Assembly: GCA_002421805.1 (NCBI GenBank)
Contig: DISM01000001.1
Coordinates: forward strand, 1-64,000
Direction: 5' to 3'
Length of the DNA stretch: 64,000 nt
DNA from: Candidatus Omnitrophica bacterium UBA6210
Lineage (GTDB): Bacteria; Omnitrophota; Gorgyraeia; Velamenicoccales; Velamenicoccaceae
The notes below the pieces were generated by a model. It made no database searches. It had not been told where the DNA came from and saw nothing but the letters and a program-made list of their open reading frames with translations. Position numbers and translations under genes: made by a program. This document shows positions 8,444-16,656 of this stretch, one piece after another. The stretch's first letter is position 1, and every line of letters begins with the position of its first letter.

Positions 8444-9081
8444 AACTCGCCCTGCGGCTGGATCTGCTCGCGGAACAAATCCCTGGGATTCAAGACGCCT
8501 CCGGAAATGATCAACCTTATCGCCTCTTCGACCGTCATGTCCAAAAAGATCAGTTCTTTTTTGGCGACGATCACATAGAACCCCGTCACCGGATTCGGCA
8601 CGGAGGGGATCAGGACATTGCAATACTCTTCCCTGCCGAGCTTCTCTTCGAAATAAGGGCCGGTCTGGTTCGTCACAAAACACAAAATATGCATGCCCTT
8701 GCGGGGCCATTCCACAAGCGCCACGCGCTGAAGGCCTTCGTGAAACTTGTGGGCAAACAGGAACTGCGCGATCTGTTTGAGGGGCGGATAGATGTTTTTA
8801 ATGAGGGGGAATTTGAGCCAGAGGCCTTCGAAATAGGAGATCAGGCGCTTGCCGATGAGATTGGTCGCCAGGAGCCCCGTTAAAAAGATCAGGATGAGAA
8901 AAACGAGCAGGCCCAGGCCGGGGATGGAAAACCCGACATACGCCTCCGTCAGCTTCGAGATATAGCGCCCCAGGATGTTGTCGAAGAACAGAAAGAGCGA
9001 GACAAAAAGGTAGATCGTGGCCAGGGCCGGCAGGACAACCAGAAGACCCGTTAAAAAATATCTCTTGCCCATCGGTTTCAT
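8440..9081 (-). CDS. DUF502 family membrane protein
   Basis: 213 residues with two N-terminal transmembrane helices (residues about 6-30 and 45-70, including LLVVLPALATIYLF and GLGLLVFLILIFLTGLLATN) and a soluble domain with the family's PLIKNIYPPLKQ and FVTN segments. DUF502 proteins are widespread inner-membrane proteins of unknown function. I chose the ATG at 9081, because GAGG lies 5 nt upstream; a TTG seven codons earlier is the alternative. The upstream gap to the transporter is filled entirely by a dispersed repeat. Confidence 0.88.
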   Translation of the reverse strand: MKPMGKRYFLTGLLVVLPALATIYLFVSLFLFFDNILGRYISKLTEAYVGFSIPGLGLLVFLILIFLTGLLATNLIGKRLISYFEGLWLKFPLIKNIYPPLKQIAQFLFAHKFHEGLQRVALVEWPRKGMHILCFVTNQTGPYFEEKLGREEYCNVLIPSVPNPVTGFYVIVAKKELIFLDMTVEEAIRLIISGGVLNPRDLFREQIQPQGEF

Positions 9082-9093
9082 ATGCACCTCGTG

Positions 9094-9286
9094 GAGCCCC
9101 AACGGCCTGCCCGCTCGCTTGTCTCGGCCAAAGGCCAGACAAGCAGACGGGCGAGCTGTGGCCCCTTTTGTTTTTCGGGATTACGCCGTGGTCGCCTGTC
9201 TCGGCCTTCGGCCAGGACAGGAAGGGAATCCCGCCCGAACGCCCATTCAGCCCCACCTTTACAGGTGGGACATTCTGGGTGCGGGG
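9094..9286. repeat. Dispersed hairpin repeat R1, copy 1 (193 bp)
   Basis: Shares with 53744-53877 the blocks ACGGCCTGCCCGCT, CGGGCGAGC, ATCCCGCCCGAA, GCCCATTCAGC and CATTCTGGGTGCGGG in the same order. Compared with copy 2 it carries two extra hairpins: one in the CCCGCT/CGGG loop (arms GCTTGTCT...AGACAAGC) and one with a GGCCTTCGGCC core (about 9199-9225). It fills the gap between the DUF502 start and the transporter stop. Confidence 0.8.
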
Positions 9287-9293
9287 TAAAGTT

Positions 9294-10685
9294 TTAGCCG
9301 AAGACCGGCAGGAACAACAGGACCGCCCACACCAGGGCCGTTGTCAAAAGGCCGATCACGAGCCCTATCTTCAACCAATCAAAAAATTTGATCCTGATAT
9401 GTTTTTCTTTTTCCAACAGGCCGATGGCGACGATGTTGGCCGTCGAGCCGATCAGGGTGATGTTGCCCCCCAGACAGCCGCCGAACAAAAGCGCCCACCA
9501 GAACACCTCCATCCCTTTGCCCAGCGCATGGAAACTGTTGATGATGGGGATAAAGGCGACGACGATGACGACGTTGTCCATCAGGCTGGAGCCGATGGAT
9601 GAAAACCAGAGGATCAGTCCTAAGAGCACGCCGTGGCTGCCGCGCGCCAGGTTGATCAGCCCCTGCGCGAAGACGTCGGTGGCGCCCGTATATTTGAGGG
9701 TGCCGGCCTGCGCGAAGAGGAACATGAAGAACAGCAGCGACCACCACTCGACGTCTTTTTCGACGAACTCCCGCGCCTTGTGCCATTTCCAGATCATGAT
9801 GAAAGCCGCGGCGATCAGCGGGATCGTCAAGAGCGCCGCATTGTTCTCCAGATTAAAAAGCAGCTCGATGCGGTGGCTGACGGAGATCAGCAAAACCGTC
9901 AGCCCCAGGATGAAAAGGCTGACCTTGAGTTCGCGCGCCAGGGGCACGGAGATAAGACGGATCAGGATCTCATTGGCGCCGAGTTCCTTGATCTTGGCGT
10001 CGAATTCATTGAGTTTTTTCCTGTACCAGAAGTTGAAAACGAAAATGGTCGCGACCAGGCAGGCGAAGGATATCGGCAGGGCCTTCAGGAGGAAGTCTTC
10101 GGCGGTCAGGCTGGATTTCGTGGCGATCAGGATGCCGATGGGGTTGCCCAGCACCGTCGCCGCAGACCCGATGTTCGTCGTAAAGACCGAGATGATGACG
10201 TAGGGCAGCGGATCGACCTCAAAATAATCGCATATCTCCAGGATCGCCGCGACCATGAAGATGATGGAAACCACCTCGCCGGTCGTCGCCGACAGTACCG
10301 CCGAAAAAAGCGATATGGCGATCACAAACTTCCGGGCCGTCAGGTTGCGCATCTTGAGGATCAGCTCCACGACCCAGGCGAAAAAACCGGAATCCTTGAG
10401 CAGCCCGACCACGATCATCATGCCGACGAGAAAAAGGATCACCTCCAGGGAGCTGAACCTGATCAAATGATCGATATCGATGGTTTTCGTCAAAACAAGG
10501 ACAGAGGTCCCCAGGAAGGCGAAGCTGAGGCGGAATTCCCAGAAAAAGAGAGTGCCGCAGATGGAACACGTGAAGATCCCCAAAGAGAGCGCCTGATGAT
10601 GGCTCATGCCCGCCCGGCTGCTCACCGCACTGACCAGGATGGACAAAACGATGAGGATAGAAAATTTGATGAACGACGTGCGCAT
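9294..10685 (-). CDS. ArsB/NhaD/SLC13-type ion transporter, paralogue 1
   Basis: 463 residues, about 11-12 hydrophobic segments. Family signatures of the ion transporter superfamily are clear in both repeats: TNIGSAATVLGNPIGIL in the first half, and SSIGSSLMDNVV plus GGNITLIGSTANIVAIG in the second. The substrate cannot be read from sequence; Na+/H+ exchange or anion (arsenite, dicarboxylate, sulfate) transport are all found in this clan. It is the third gene of the run CBS protein, paralogue 2, this gene, 24 nt downstream of the paralogue. The start is weakly supported by GGGG 8 nt upstream. Confidence 0.88.
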   Translation of the reverse strand: MRTSFIKFSILIVLSILVSAVSSRAGMSHHQALSLGIFTCSICGTLFFWEFRLSFAFLGTSVLVLTKTIDIDHLIRFSSLEVILFLVGMMIVVGLLKDSGFFAWVVELILKMRNLTARKFVIAISLFSAVLSATTGEVVSIIFMVAAILEICDYFEVDPLPYVIISVFTTNIGSAATVLGNPIGILIATKSSLTAEDFLLKALPISFACLVATIFVFNFWYRKKLNEFDAKIKELGANEILIRLISVPLARELKVSLFILGLTVLLISVSHRIELLFNLENNAALLTIPLIAAAFIMIWKWHKAREFVEKDVEWWSLLFFMFLFAQAGTLKYTGATDVFAQGLINLARGSHGVLLGLILWFSSIGSSLMDNVVIVVAFIPIINSFHALGKGMEVFWWALLFGGCLGGNITLIGSTANIVAIGLLEKEKHIRIKFFDWLKIGLVIGLLTTALVWAVLLFLPVFG

Positions 10686-10709
10686 GCAAAAAACCCCGCG
10701 GTATCCGGC

Positions 10710-12107
10710 CTAAAACGTACAGCAATAATTCTTCAACAAGAGCAGCGCCCAGGCGACGAGCGTGGTGACCAGGCCCACGGTCAGGCCGATGCCGAACCAG
10801 TCCCTGAACCTGACGCGGATATTTTTTTCCTTTTCCAGCAGGCCGATGGCGACGATGTTGGCCGTCGAGCCGATCAGGGTGATGTTGCCGCCGAAACACC
10901 CGCCCAGGAGAAGTGCCCACCAGAACGCCTGCGACCCGTAACCCAAAGCAAAAAAGCTCTTGATGATCGGCACATAGGTCACCACGACGATGACGTTGTC
11001 CAGGACGCTGGAGCCGATGCTGGAACTCCACAGGACGAGCGCCAGGAGCCCCCCGGAGTTGTTCCTGGCGAAATCGGCGAACAGCCGGGCGAAGACATCC
11101 GTCGCGCCGGTGTGCCGCAGCGTCCCTGCCTGCGCGAACAGAAGCATGAAGAACAGGAGCGTCCACCATTCGATGCCGCGCTCGACGTATTCGCGCGCCT
11201 TGTGCCGCTTCCAGACCATGATGACGCCGGCGGTGATCATCGGCGCGATCAAAAGGATCGTATTCTCGGTCAGGCCCAGGAGCAATTCCAGGCGCCGGTG
11301 AAGGACGATCAGGACCATCATGGCGCCGAAGACGGACAGAGAAGTCTTGAGGTGCCGGTCCATGGGCACGCTGATGAGCTTCAAAAGAATATCATCGGCC
11401 TTCATCTCCTCGATATGCCGGTCGAACTCCGCGATCGCGCGGCGGTACCACCGAAAGACGATCAGGATCGTTATCAAAAGGGCGATGAGCGCGATGGGAA
11501 ACGGCGTGAGGAGAAAATCCTCAAAGCTCAGACTCGCTTTGGTCGCGATCAGGATACCGATGGGGTTGCCCATGACCGTCGCAGCCGAACCGATGTTCGT
11601 CGCCAGGACCGAGATGATGATGAATGGCGTCGGGGTCACCTCATAATAATCGCAAATCTCCAGGATCGCCGCGACCATGAAGATGATGGATGTCACCTCG
11701 TCCACGGCGCAGGCGAGCAAACCGGAGATGACCATGACCAGGAACGTGAACTTCTTGCCGGAAAGATTCCTGGCCCTCAGGATCAGGGCGACCAGCCATG
11801 CGAAAAACCCGGCGTCCTTGAGCAGGCTGACGACGATCATCATCCCCGCCAAGAACAGGATCACGTCCAGGGACGTCAACTTCAGGAAACTGTCGAGGTC
11901 GATCGCCTTGGCGATCAATAACAGGCCGGACCCCAGGAAGGCAAAACTGAGGCGGAACTCCCAGAAAAAAAGGGTCCCCATGATCGATGCGACAAAGATG
12001 GCGAGCGAAAGGGCCTGGTGCGTGTTCAGGCCGCAGGCGTAGCTCAAAAAACCCGAGGCCACGGAGACGAAAAAAAGACCGCCGAATTTGAGGACGATTT
12101 TTTTCAT
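10710..12107 (-). CDS. ArsB/NhaD/SLC13-type ion transporter, paralogue 2
   Basis: 465 residues, a close tandem paralogue of the next gene: same length, same TNIGSAATVMGNPIGI, SSIGSSVLDNVIVVV and GGNITLIGSTANIVAIG motifs, and the same LSFAFLG and GMMIVV(S/G)LLKD(A/S)GFFAW segments. Its ATG overlaps the stop of the CBS-domain gene (ATGA), so translation is coupled. The pair may work as a heterodimer or differ in substrate; nothing in the sequence decides. It contains VDEVTSIIFMVAAILEI where paralogue 1 has TGEVVSIIFMVAAILEI, a difference inside the likely ion-binding half. Confidence 0.88.
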   Translation of the reverse strand: MKKIVLKFGGLFFVSVASGFLSYACGLNTHQALSLAIFVASIMGTLFFWEFRLSFAFLGSGLLLIAKAIDLDSFLKLTSLDVILFLAGMMIVVSLLKDAGFFAWLVALILRARNLSGKKFTFLVMVISGLLACAVDEVTSIIFMVAAILEICDYYEVTPTPFIIISVLATNIGSAATVMGNPIGILIATKASLSFEDFLLTPFPIALIALLITILIVFRWYRRAIAEFDRHIEEMKADDILLKLISVPMDRHLKTSLSVFGAMMVLIVLHRRLELLLGLTENTILLIAPMITAGVIMVWKRHKAREYVERGIEWWTLLFFMLLFAQAGTLRHTGATDVFARLFADFARNNSGGLLALVLWSSSIGSSVLDNVIVVVTYVPIIKSFFALGYGSQAFWWALLLGGCFGGNITLIGSTANIVAIGLLEKEKNIRVRFRDWFGIGLTVGLVTTLVAWALLLLKNYCCTF

Positions 12108-12544
12108 CCTTTAAGCAGCTGGTCCAGGACGTCGGAACGCGCCACGATCCCCTTGACCCTGTCGTCGGCATCGACAACGGGGACCCTGCGGACGTTCTGC
12201 GTCAGCATGATATGGGCCACCTCGCACACAGGGGCCTCTTCGGATACCTTCACGACTTCTTTGCGCATCAGCTCGCCGACCTTGGCCTCGGCAAGCTTGG
12301 CGATCTTGCATTTAATGGTCTTGGGGCTGTTTTCGTAGACGAAACGGCCGACCTGCGAGACATAGCTGGGCAGGATGGCGCGCAGGATGTCTTTTTCCGT
12401 AAACATACCGACGAGCTTGCCCTGGGCGTCCACGACCGGCAGGCCGCTGATCCTGTTTTCGAAAAGGCGTTTGAGCGCTTCGACGGCGGGCGTATCGGGC
12501 AAGAGCGTTTTTACCTCTTTGGTCATGATCTCATTGATCTTCAT
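12104..12544 (-). CDS. CBS-pair protein coupled to the two transporters
   Basis: 146 residues forming one Bateman module: CBS1 (about 1-60, MTKEVKTLLPDTPAVEAL...ISGLPVVDAQGKLVGMFTEKD) and CBS2 (about 88-146, MRKEVVKVSEEAPVCEVA...RRVPVVDADDRVKGIVARSD). CBS pairs usually bind adenine nucleotides and sense energy or ionic state. The start at 12544 was chosen because GGGAGGGG precedes it and it opens the first CBS motif; an in-frame start 22 codons upstream lacks this. The stop overlaps the transporter ATG by 4 nt, so a role in gating or regulating those transporters is a reasonable inference. Confidence 0.88.
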   Translation of the reverse strand: MKINEIMTKEVKTLLPDTPAVEALKRLFENRISGLPVVDAQGKLVGMFTEKDILRAILPSYVSQVGRFVYENSPKTIKCKIAKLAEAKVGELMRKEVVKVSEEAPVCEVAHIMLTQNVRRVPVVDADDRVKGIVARSDVLDQLLKG

Positions 12545-12590
12545 GATTTTGCCCCTCCCGTTCGTTACTGATGCATCATTCCCTTGTGCC

Positions 12591-13142
12591 TTATTTACGG
12601 CACCGCGCACAAATCCAAGCCGCTATCCAGGCCTTCATCAGATCAGGCAGAACAAAAGGCAGGCTCCCTAAAAGCAGGGCCTGGAGGGCCGTCATGCGCA
12701 GGCCCGCCATCAACCATAATGCGCCGCAGGCGTGGATCACGACCATGCCGAGCGCCATGCATGCGAAACTCCCGGCCACCGTCCTCAAGGACAACGCATT
12801 CCGGAGATTGCTCATCATCCAGGCCGCGGCCAGAAAACCTAACAGATAACCGCCTGTCGGGCCCAACAAATAAGGGACACCCCATCCGGCGTTGGCGAAG
12901 AAGGGCGCGCCGAAAACGCCGATAGCGATGTAAGCGGCGACGGAAGCGAATGCCTCAACAGGGCCCAGGAGCCCGCCGGCGAGAAAGACGACAAAGGTCT
13001 GGAGCGTCACGGGAACAGGCGTAAAGAACAGCGGGATCTTCACAAGCGAAGAAAAACACAAAAGGACCGTCAAGGCGCCGGTCTTAAGGACAGAGACCGC
13101 CCAGGCGTTCTTTTTTGAAAGCATCACTTCGAAAGTTGTCAT
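12591..13142 (-). CDS. bioY: Biotin transporter S component BioY
   Basis: 183 residues, about six hydrophobic segments. The family signature is present: FFTPVPVTLQTFVVFLAGGLLGP, then FGAPFFANAGWG and LLGPTGGYLLGF. BioY is the substrate-binding subunit of the ECF-type biotin importer and can act alone or with the EcfAAT module, which is not in this window. AAGGAG lies 10 nt before the ATG. It lies between the acyltransferase and the CBS/transporter run with gaps of 30-46 nt, so co-transcription is possible. No biotin synthesis gene is nearby. Confidence 0.92.
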   Translation of the reverse strand: MTTFEVMLSKKNAWAVSVLKTGALTVLLCFSSLVKIPLFFTPVPVTLQTFVVFLAGGLLGPVEAFASVAAYIAIGVFGAPFFANAGWGVPYLLGPTGGYLLGFLAAAWMMSNLRNALSLRTVAGSFACMALGMVVIHACGALWLMAGLRMTALQALLLGSLPFVLPDLMKAWIAAWICARCRK

Positions 13143-13172
13143 TTTAAAAATTCTCCTTGTTAAGATGTGTGA

Positions 13173-14138
13173 TCAAAGTGCATCGTTCGCCGCACCCACG
13201 CCTGCCGCAGCCATGGCTTCCCTCTCCTCCTTGGGCCGGGCTTTCCAGCGTTTGTGGATCCAGCCCCATTCATGGGGATACTTGCGGATATATCTCTCGA
13301 TCAAGGCCGTCAGCCGTTCAACGGCCCCCAGGAGCCGCTCGCTCTTTGTGCCGGACTCCTCCAGATGGATGGGCGGCTCGATGACGATACGGTGCCGCGG
13401 GCCGCCAAGACGGTAGATGAACATCGGCACGATCGGCGCGCCCGTGCGCATGGAAAAGACGATGGGCCCCGTCGCTGTCGCCGCCTTGACGCCGAAGAAA
13501 TCCACGAAGACGCCGCCGGTGCCGAAATTCTGGTCGAGCTGGACAAAAAGGACCTCGTTGTCACGCAGGACTTTCAGGCTGTCGCTGACGCACGTCGTGC
13601 GGGGCTGGGTGTAAATAGAACCGACCCTCATGACGCGCCTCTTGTCCTCAAAGAGCTCGTCAAGTTTCTGGTCGCGCATATGCCTCATGACCGCGTTGAC
13701 CTTGAATCCTTCCTGGGCAAGGCGCGACAAAAGAAGCGGAAAACTGCCGAAGTGTGCGCTGATGGCGACGACGCCCTTGCCTTCGGCGAGCGCTTTTTTA
13801 AGGTTTTCAACGCCTTCAATGTCCACAAACTTCCCGATGCGTTCGGGATGTTTCATGAACTTAAAAAATTCAACGGCCGCATAAGCCATCGAATTGAAAC
13901 ACTCGCGGCAGATCCGGCGTATCTCCTGCGGCGTCTTCTCCTTGCCGAAGGCCCTGGTCAGGCTCTCGATCGCGACCCGTTTATGCTTGACGGCGAACGT
14001 ATACCCCGCCCAGCCGAAAAAACGGCCGAAGGCATATAAAAATCCGAAAGGCACGACACTGCCGGCAAAATCGCAGAAGCCGATGACGACGCGGCCCGAC
14101 GAATAAGCCATCCAACGGCAGAATTCTTTACGAGTCAT
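13173..14138 (-). CDS. LpxL/HtrB-type lysophospholipid (lipid A) acyltransferase
   Basis: 321 residues with an N-terminal membrane anchor (about 22-45) and the LpxL/LpxM fold: NSMAYAAVEFFKF, GVVAISAHFGSFPLLL, VNAVMR, DQNFGTGGVFVDFFG, TGPIVFSMRTGAPIVPMFIYR. Members transfer a secondary acyl chain to lipid A at the inner membrane. The usual HX4(D/E) catalytic motif reads H-F-G-S-F-P here, so the acidic partner is missing, as in a subset of family members; the acceptor is therefore uncertain. GAGGT lies 7 nt before the ATG. Downstream neighbour is bioY. Confidence 0.85.
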   Translation of the reverse strand: MTRKEFCRWMAYSSGRVVIGFCDFAGSVVPFGFLYAFGRFFGWAGYTFAVKHKRVAIESLTRAFGKEKTPQEIRRICRECFNSMAYAAVEFFKFMKHPERIGKFVDIEGVENLKKALAEGKGVVAISAHFGSFPLLLSRLAQEGFKVNAVMRHMRDQKLDELFEDKRRVMRVGSIYTQPRTTCVSDSLKVLRDNEVLFVQLDQNFGTGGVFVDFFGVKAATATGPIVFSMRTGAPIVPMFIYRLGGPRHRIVIEPPIHLEESGTKSERLLGAVERLTALIERYIRKYPHEWGWIHKRWKARPKEEREAMAAAGVGAANDAL

Positions 14139-14160
14139 AAAAAATACCTCAAACCAAGCG

Positions 14161-14281
14161 TTGGCTCCTCGTGTTTACATCTTGTCAATATCTGTCTGCA
14201 ACCAGCCCTCACAGAGTTCGGTCGGGCATCCAGATATTTCCAAGATACACTCGGAGTTAATTCCGCCGGAGGCGGAATTAA
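14161..14281. repeat. Structured intergenic repeat, copy 2 (inverted orientation)
   Basis: Read on the minus strand it begins with an 11-bp perfect hairpin with a TCC triloop (14257-14281; one arm covers the stop codon of the adjacent gene), then ACTCCGAG, then imperfect paired arms CAAGATACAC/GTGT...ATCTTG and CAGATAT/ATATCTG, ending in GAGGAGCC. The order of parts matches the copies at 3129 and 61620, with unrelated stem sequences. Confidence 0.5.
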
Positions 14282-14769
14282 AGCTTATACCCGATCTTTC
14301 TCAGGAAATCCTTGCGCCAGCGGATGTCCGCTTCATCTTCGACGCCTTTGGGGCGCGCGCCGTCGACAACACCCATGATGCCGCGGCCGGCGGCAGTCTC
14401 CATGACAATGACTTCAAGGATGTTGGCTGTCGCGCAAATGATCCCGCAGACCTCCGGAACGGCCTTGATGGCATTCAGGACATTGATAGGAAAAGTACCG
14501 TCCAAAAAAATAATAAAAGAATGGCCGCACCCCAGTTTCAGCGCGTGGACGACGGCCAGCTTCTTCATGGCTTCGTCCGAGCCTTCGACGCGCACCTTGC
14601 AGGCGCCGGACGCCTCGCAAAACGCGATGCCGCACTTGATGCCGGGCACCGAACCGATCAGGGCCTCATAAAGATCCTCGACGGTCTTGATAAAATGGGA
14701 CTGGCCCAGAATAACATTGATATTCTCAGGCTTTTTAATCTGAACAACTTCTATCTTCGAGTCCATCAT
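14278..14769 (-). CDS. Adenosine-specific kinase family protein (PF04008)
   Basis: 163 residues matching the small 'adenosine-specific kinase' family over the full length: NVILGQSHFIKTVEDLYEAL, GIAFCEASG, GCGHSFIIFLDGTFPINVLNAIK, VCGIICATAN and GRGIMGVVDG. Structures of archaeal members suggested adenosine phosphorylation, but the biological role is unsettled. A second ATG one codon in could be the real start. The stop lies inside a hairpin of an intergenic repeat. The 95 bp upstream, to the TPR gene, hold an imperfect inverted repeat rich in GAGT/ACTC that may act as a terminator. Confidence 0.85.
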   Translation of the reverse strand: MMDSKIEVVQIKKPENINVILGQSHFIKTVEDLYEALIGSVPGIKCGIAFCEASGACKVRVEGSDEAMKKLAVVHALKLGCGHSFIIFLDGTFPINVLNAIKAVPEVCGIICATANILEVIVMETAAGRGIMGVVDGARPKGVEDEADIRWRKDFLRKIGYKL

Positions 14770-14864
14770 AGCCTCATTTTAGTTTATTGAGTCTGTTGAG
14801 TTTCTTGAGTCCATAGAGTTTAACCCTACAAACTCAACGGACTCTATAAACTCAATGAACTTGT

Positions 14865-16328
14865 TTAATTTCCTGCTTGTTCCTCGCTGCGTCTTTCAAT
14901 CTCTTTATCTTTGCCCTCGCCCTTCAGCCGTTCCCGCGCCTTATCTATCAGGCGCCGTGCCGTGCCGGAATAGACGGCCCCGGTCGTCTGGCTCTCGGCC
15001 GCCATCAGGGATTCAAAGGCGGCGATCGCGTCCTCGTATTTCTTCTTGCCGTAAAGATCGACACCCTTCAAAAAGAGCTCTTTATTGTCCTTACGCGCCT
15101 GGACCATCTGCTTGGCCGTTTCTTTCTTAAGCGCCTTTTCCACACGAGCGTCCTGCTTGCGGTCTGTGGCGTTTTGACGCCGCTGGGCGGCGTCTTCGGC
15201 TTTTTTGGCGCGCTTCTCCTGCGCGGCATCTATCTTGGCCTGCTTGGCCTCCCGGCGTTCCTCTGGGGTCTCTTTTCGGGCAGCAGCCTTCTCATCCTTC
15301 TCAAGGGCCTTGCGCACCTTGGCGTCTATCTTGGCCTGGCGCCGCTCCTCAACAGCCGCTTGTTTGGCGGCACGCCGCTCTTCGATCGCGGTTTTCTTGG
15401 CCGCGCGGCGCTCCTCGGCAGCCGCTTTTTTGGCGGCGATGCGCTCCTCTTTTTCCTGCTTCTTGTCTTCCCTGGCCTGGAGCTTTTCTTCGCGCCGGCG
15501 TTCTTTCTCGGCGAGCTTCTCCTGGCGCAGGCGCATCTTCCTGTCGACAGGTTTTTCCATTTCACCTTCGGGCTTGGCCCGCGGCGTCGATTCCACCTCA
15601 TAGGCCGCCAGATCCTGCTGGACGACCGCCTCACGGTTTGTCTTGTCTACCGGACGGCGCGCGGCCTCGCGGGCGGCCTTTCGCTCAGCCGCCTTCTCTT
15701 TCTTCTCATTCTCCCTGTCAACCTTGGCCTGTATTCGGGCCTCTTTCAGCTTTTCTTTTTCCTCGGCCCTGTCGATCTTGGCCTGCTTCCTGGACTCTTT
15801 GAGTTGTTCTATTTCCTGAGCCTTGTCAATTTTGGCTTGTTTTCTGGACTCTTTAGCTTTTTCTTTATCCTGGGCCTTCTTCTCGCGTTTCAATTGGCGC
15901 GAGATCATGATCTCGCTCTCTTCCCTGTAATAAGACGCGAAGTCATCAATGGGTTTGATCTGGAGGATCTTGTTGCAGACGTCGATCGTCTCCTGGTATT
16001 TATGCGCCGCAAAAAACCGGCGGCCGTCCTCATAAAGCTGTTTGAGCTCGGCATTCTTGCTCGCCTTCGCCTCCACCTTCGTCTGGTTCTTCTGGATGAG
16101 GCGGACCTTCTCCAGATAGATCTTGGCCTCCTCATGCTCCGGTTCCATGTTCAAGGTCTTTTCGAACTCCTCGACGGCGCGGTCATACAGCCCGCGCTTA
16201 TAGTATTTGACGCCGTTCTGGAAGTGAAGTTCGACGACGACCGGATCTGCCGCCTCCAGGCGCATCGCCGAAAAAAGGAAAACCGCCAAAAGCCCGACCA
16301 AGACCGTGAACCGAGAGAACGATTTCAT
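14865..16328 (-). CDS. Secreted TPR protein with very long Lys/Ala/Glu coiled coil
   Basis: 487 residues. A signal peptide (VLVGLLAVFLFSAMRLEA, cleavage near residue 27) is followed by TPR-like repeats (about 30-130: NGVKYYKRGLYDRAVEEFEKTL), then about 290 residues of charged, repeat-rich coiled coil (units such as AAxEERRAAKxAA and ESRKQAKIDKAQE), and a final TPR (LKGVDLYGKKKYEDAIAAFESL). It is likely periplasmic and structural. The start at 16328 has AAGGAG 6 nt upstream; an ATG five codons earlier lacks this. The TPR gene at 16657 has a similar design (signal, TPR, coiled coil, TPR-like tail), so the two may act together. I do not know its function. Confidence 0.85.
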   Translation of the reverse strand: MKSFSRFTVLVGLLAVFLFSAMRLEAADPVVVELHFQNGVKYYKRGLYDRAVEEFEKTLNMEPEHEEAKIYLEKVRLIQKNQTKVEAKASKNAELKQLYEDGRRFFAAHKYQETIDVCNKILQIKPIDDFASYYREESEIMISRQLKREKKAQDKEKAKESRKQAKIDKAQEIEQLKESRKQAKIDRAEEKEKLKEARIQAKVDRENEKKEKAAERKAAREAARRPVDKTNREAVVQQDLAAYEVESTPRAKPEGEMEKPVDRKMRLRQEKLAEKERRREEKLQAREDKKQEKEERIAAKKAAAEERRAAKKTAIEERRAAKQAAVEERRQAKIDAKVRKALEKDEKAAARKETPEERREAKQAKIDAAQEKRAKKAEDAAQRRQNATDRKQDARVEKALKKETAKQMVQARKDNKELFLKGVDLYGKKKYEDAIAAFESLMAAESQTTGAVYSGTARRLIDKARERLKGEGKDKEIERRSEEQAGN

Positions 16329-16341
16329 CCGAAACTCCTTC

Positions 16342-16622
16342 ATTTTGCCTATAACAGGGTAATCCTTCCTTACACCTGGCCTTATCGGAAAGGCCAGTAA
16401 GCCGCTTTCTGCGGCTCAAAATGAACTCCGAGCTTACTCGGTCTGCTGTTCCAGCAGACCAGGGAAATTTTTGCCGAGTGGCGTCAGCCCTCGTGGAAAA
16501 AATTTCCAAGTGCTTAAGCGAGGAGTAATTTTCCCTCCGGCGGAATTAGGCCCTTCGCTTATTTGGTATTGCGAAGGCCTACCCCCTTGTGGGTTAGCTG
16601 CTTACACGAGGAGTAACCGTTT
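16342..16622. repeat. Composite hairpin repeat A in the 328-bp gap between two TPR genes
   Basis: Opens with ATTTTGCCTATAACAGGGTA (16342-16361) right upstream of the 16328 start. Hairpins follow in series: GGCCTTATCGGAAAGGCC, AGCCGCTTTCTGCGGCT, GGTCTGCTG/CAGCAGACC, a GGAAATTT/AAATTTCC stem, AGGCCCTTCGC/GCGAAGGCCT and ACCCCCTTGTGGGTT. Much of it aligns with the repeat at 35681-35945. The last 30 bp before the stop at 16657 show nothing. Confidence 0.75.
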
Positions 16623-16656
16623 TTTTCAACCATTTAAAAAATTTCTTTTTAATCCC

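Noticed and set aside
9633..11921. 762-codon plus-strand frame spanning both transporter genes
   Set aside because: It is antisense to two clear paralogues and its product is a low-complexity Asp/Arg/Gln-rich sequence repeated because the genes are duplicates.
12104..12610. CBS gene starting at 12610
   Set aside because: The extra 22 residues are not CBS-like and lack a ribosome site, while the ATG at 12544 has GGGAGGGG.
14877..16400. Hydrophobic 507-codon plus-strand frame antisense to the TPR/coiled-coil gene
   Set aside because: Complement of Lys/Glu/Ala codons gives Leu/Phe-rich output; no start site or family match.
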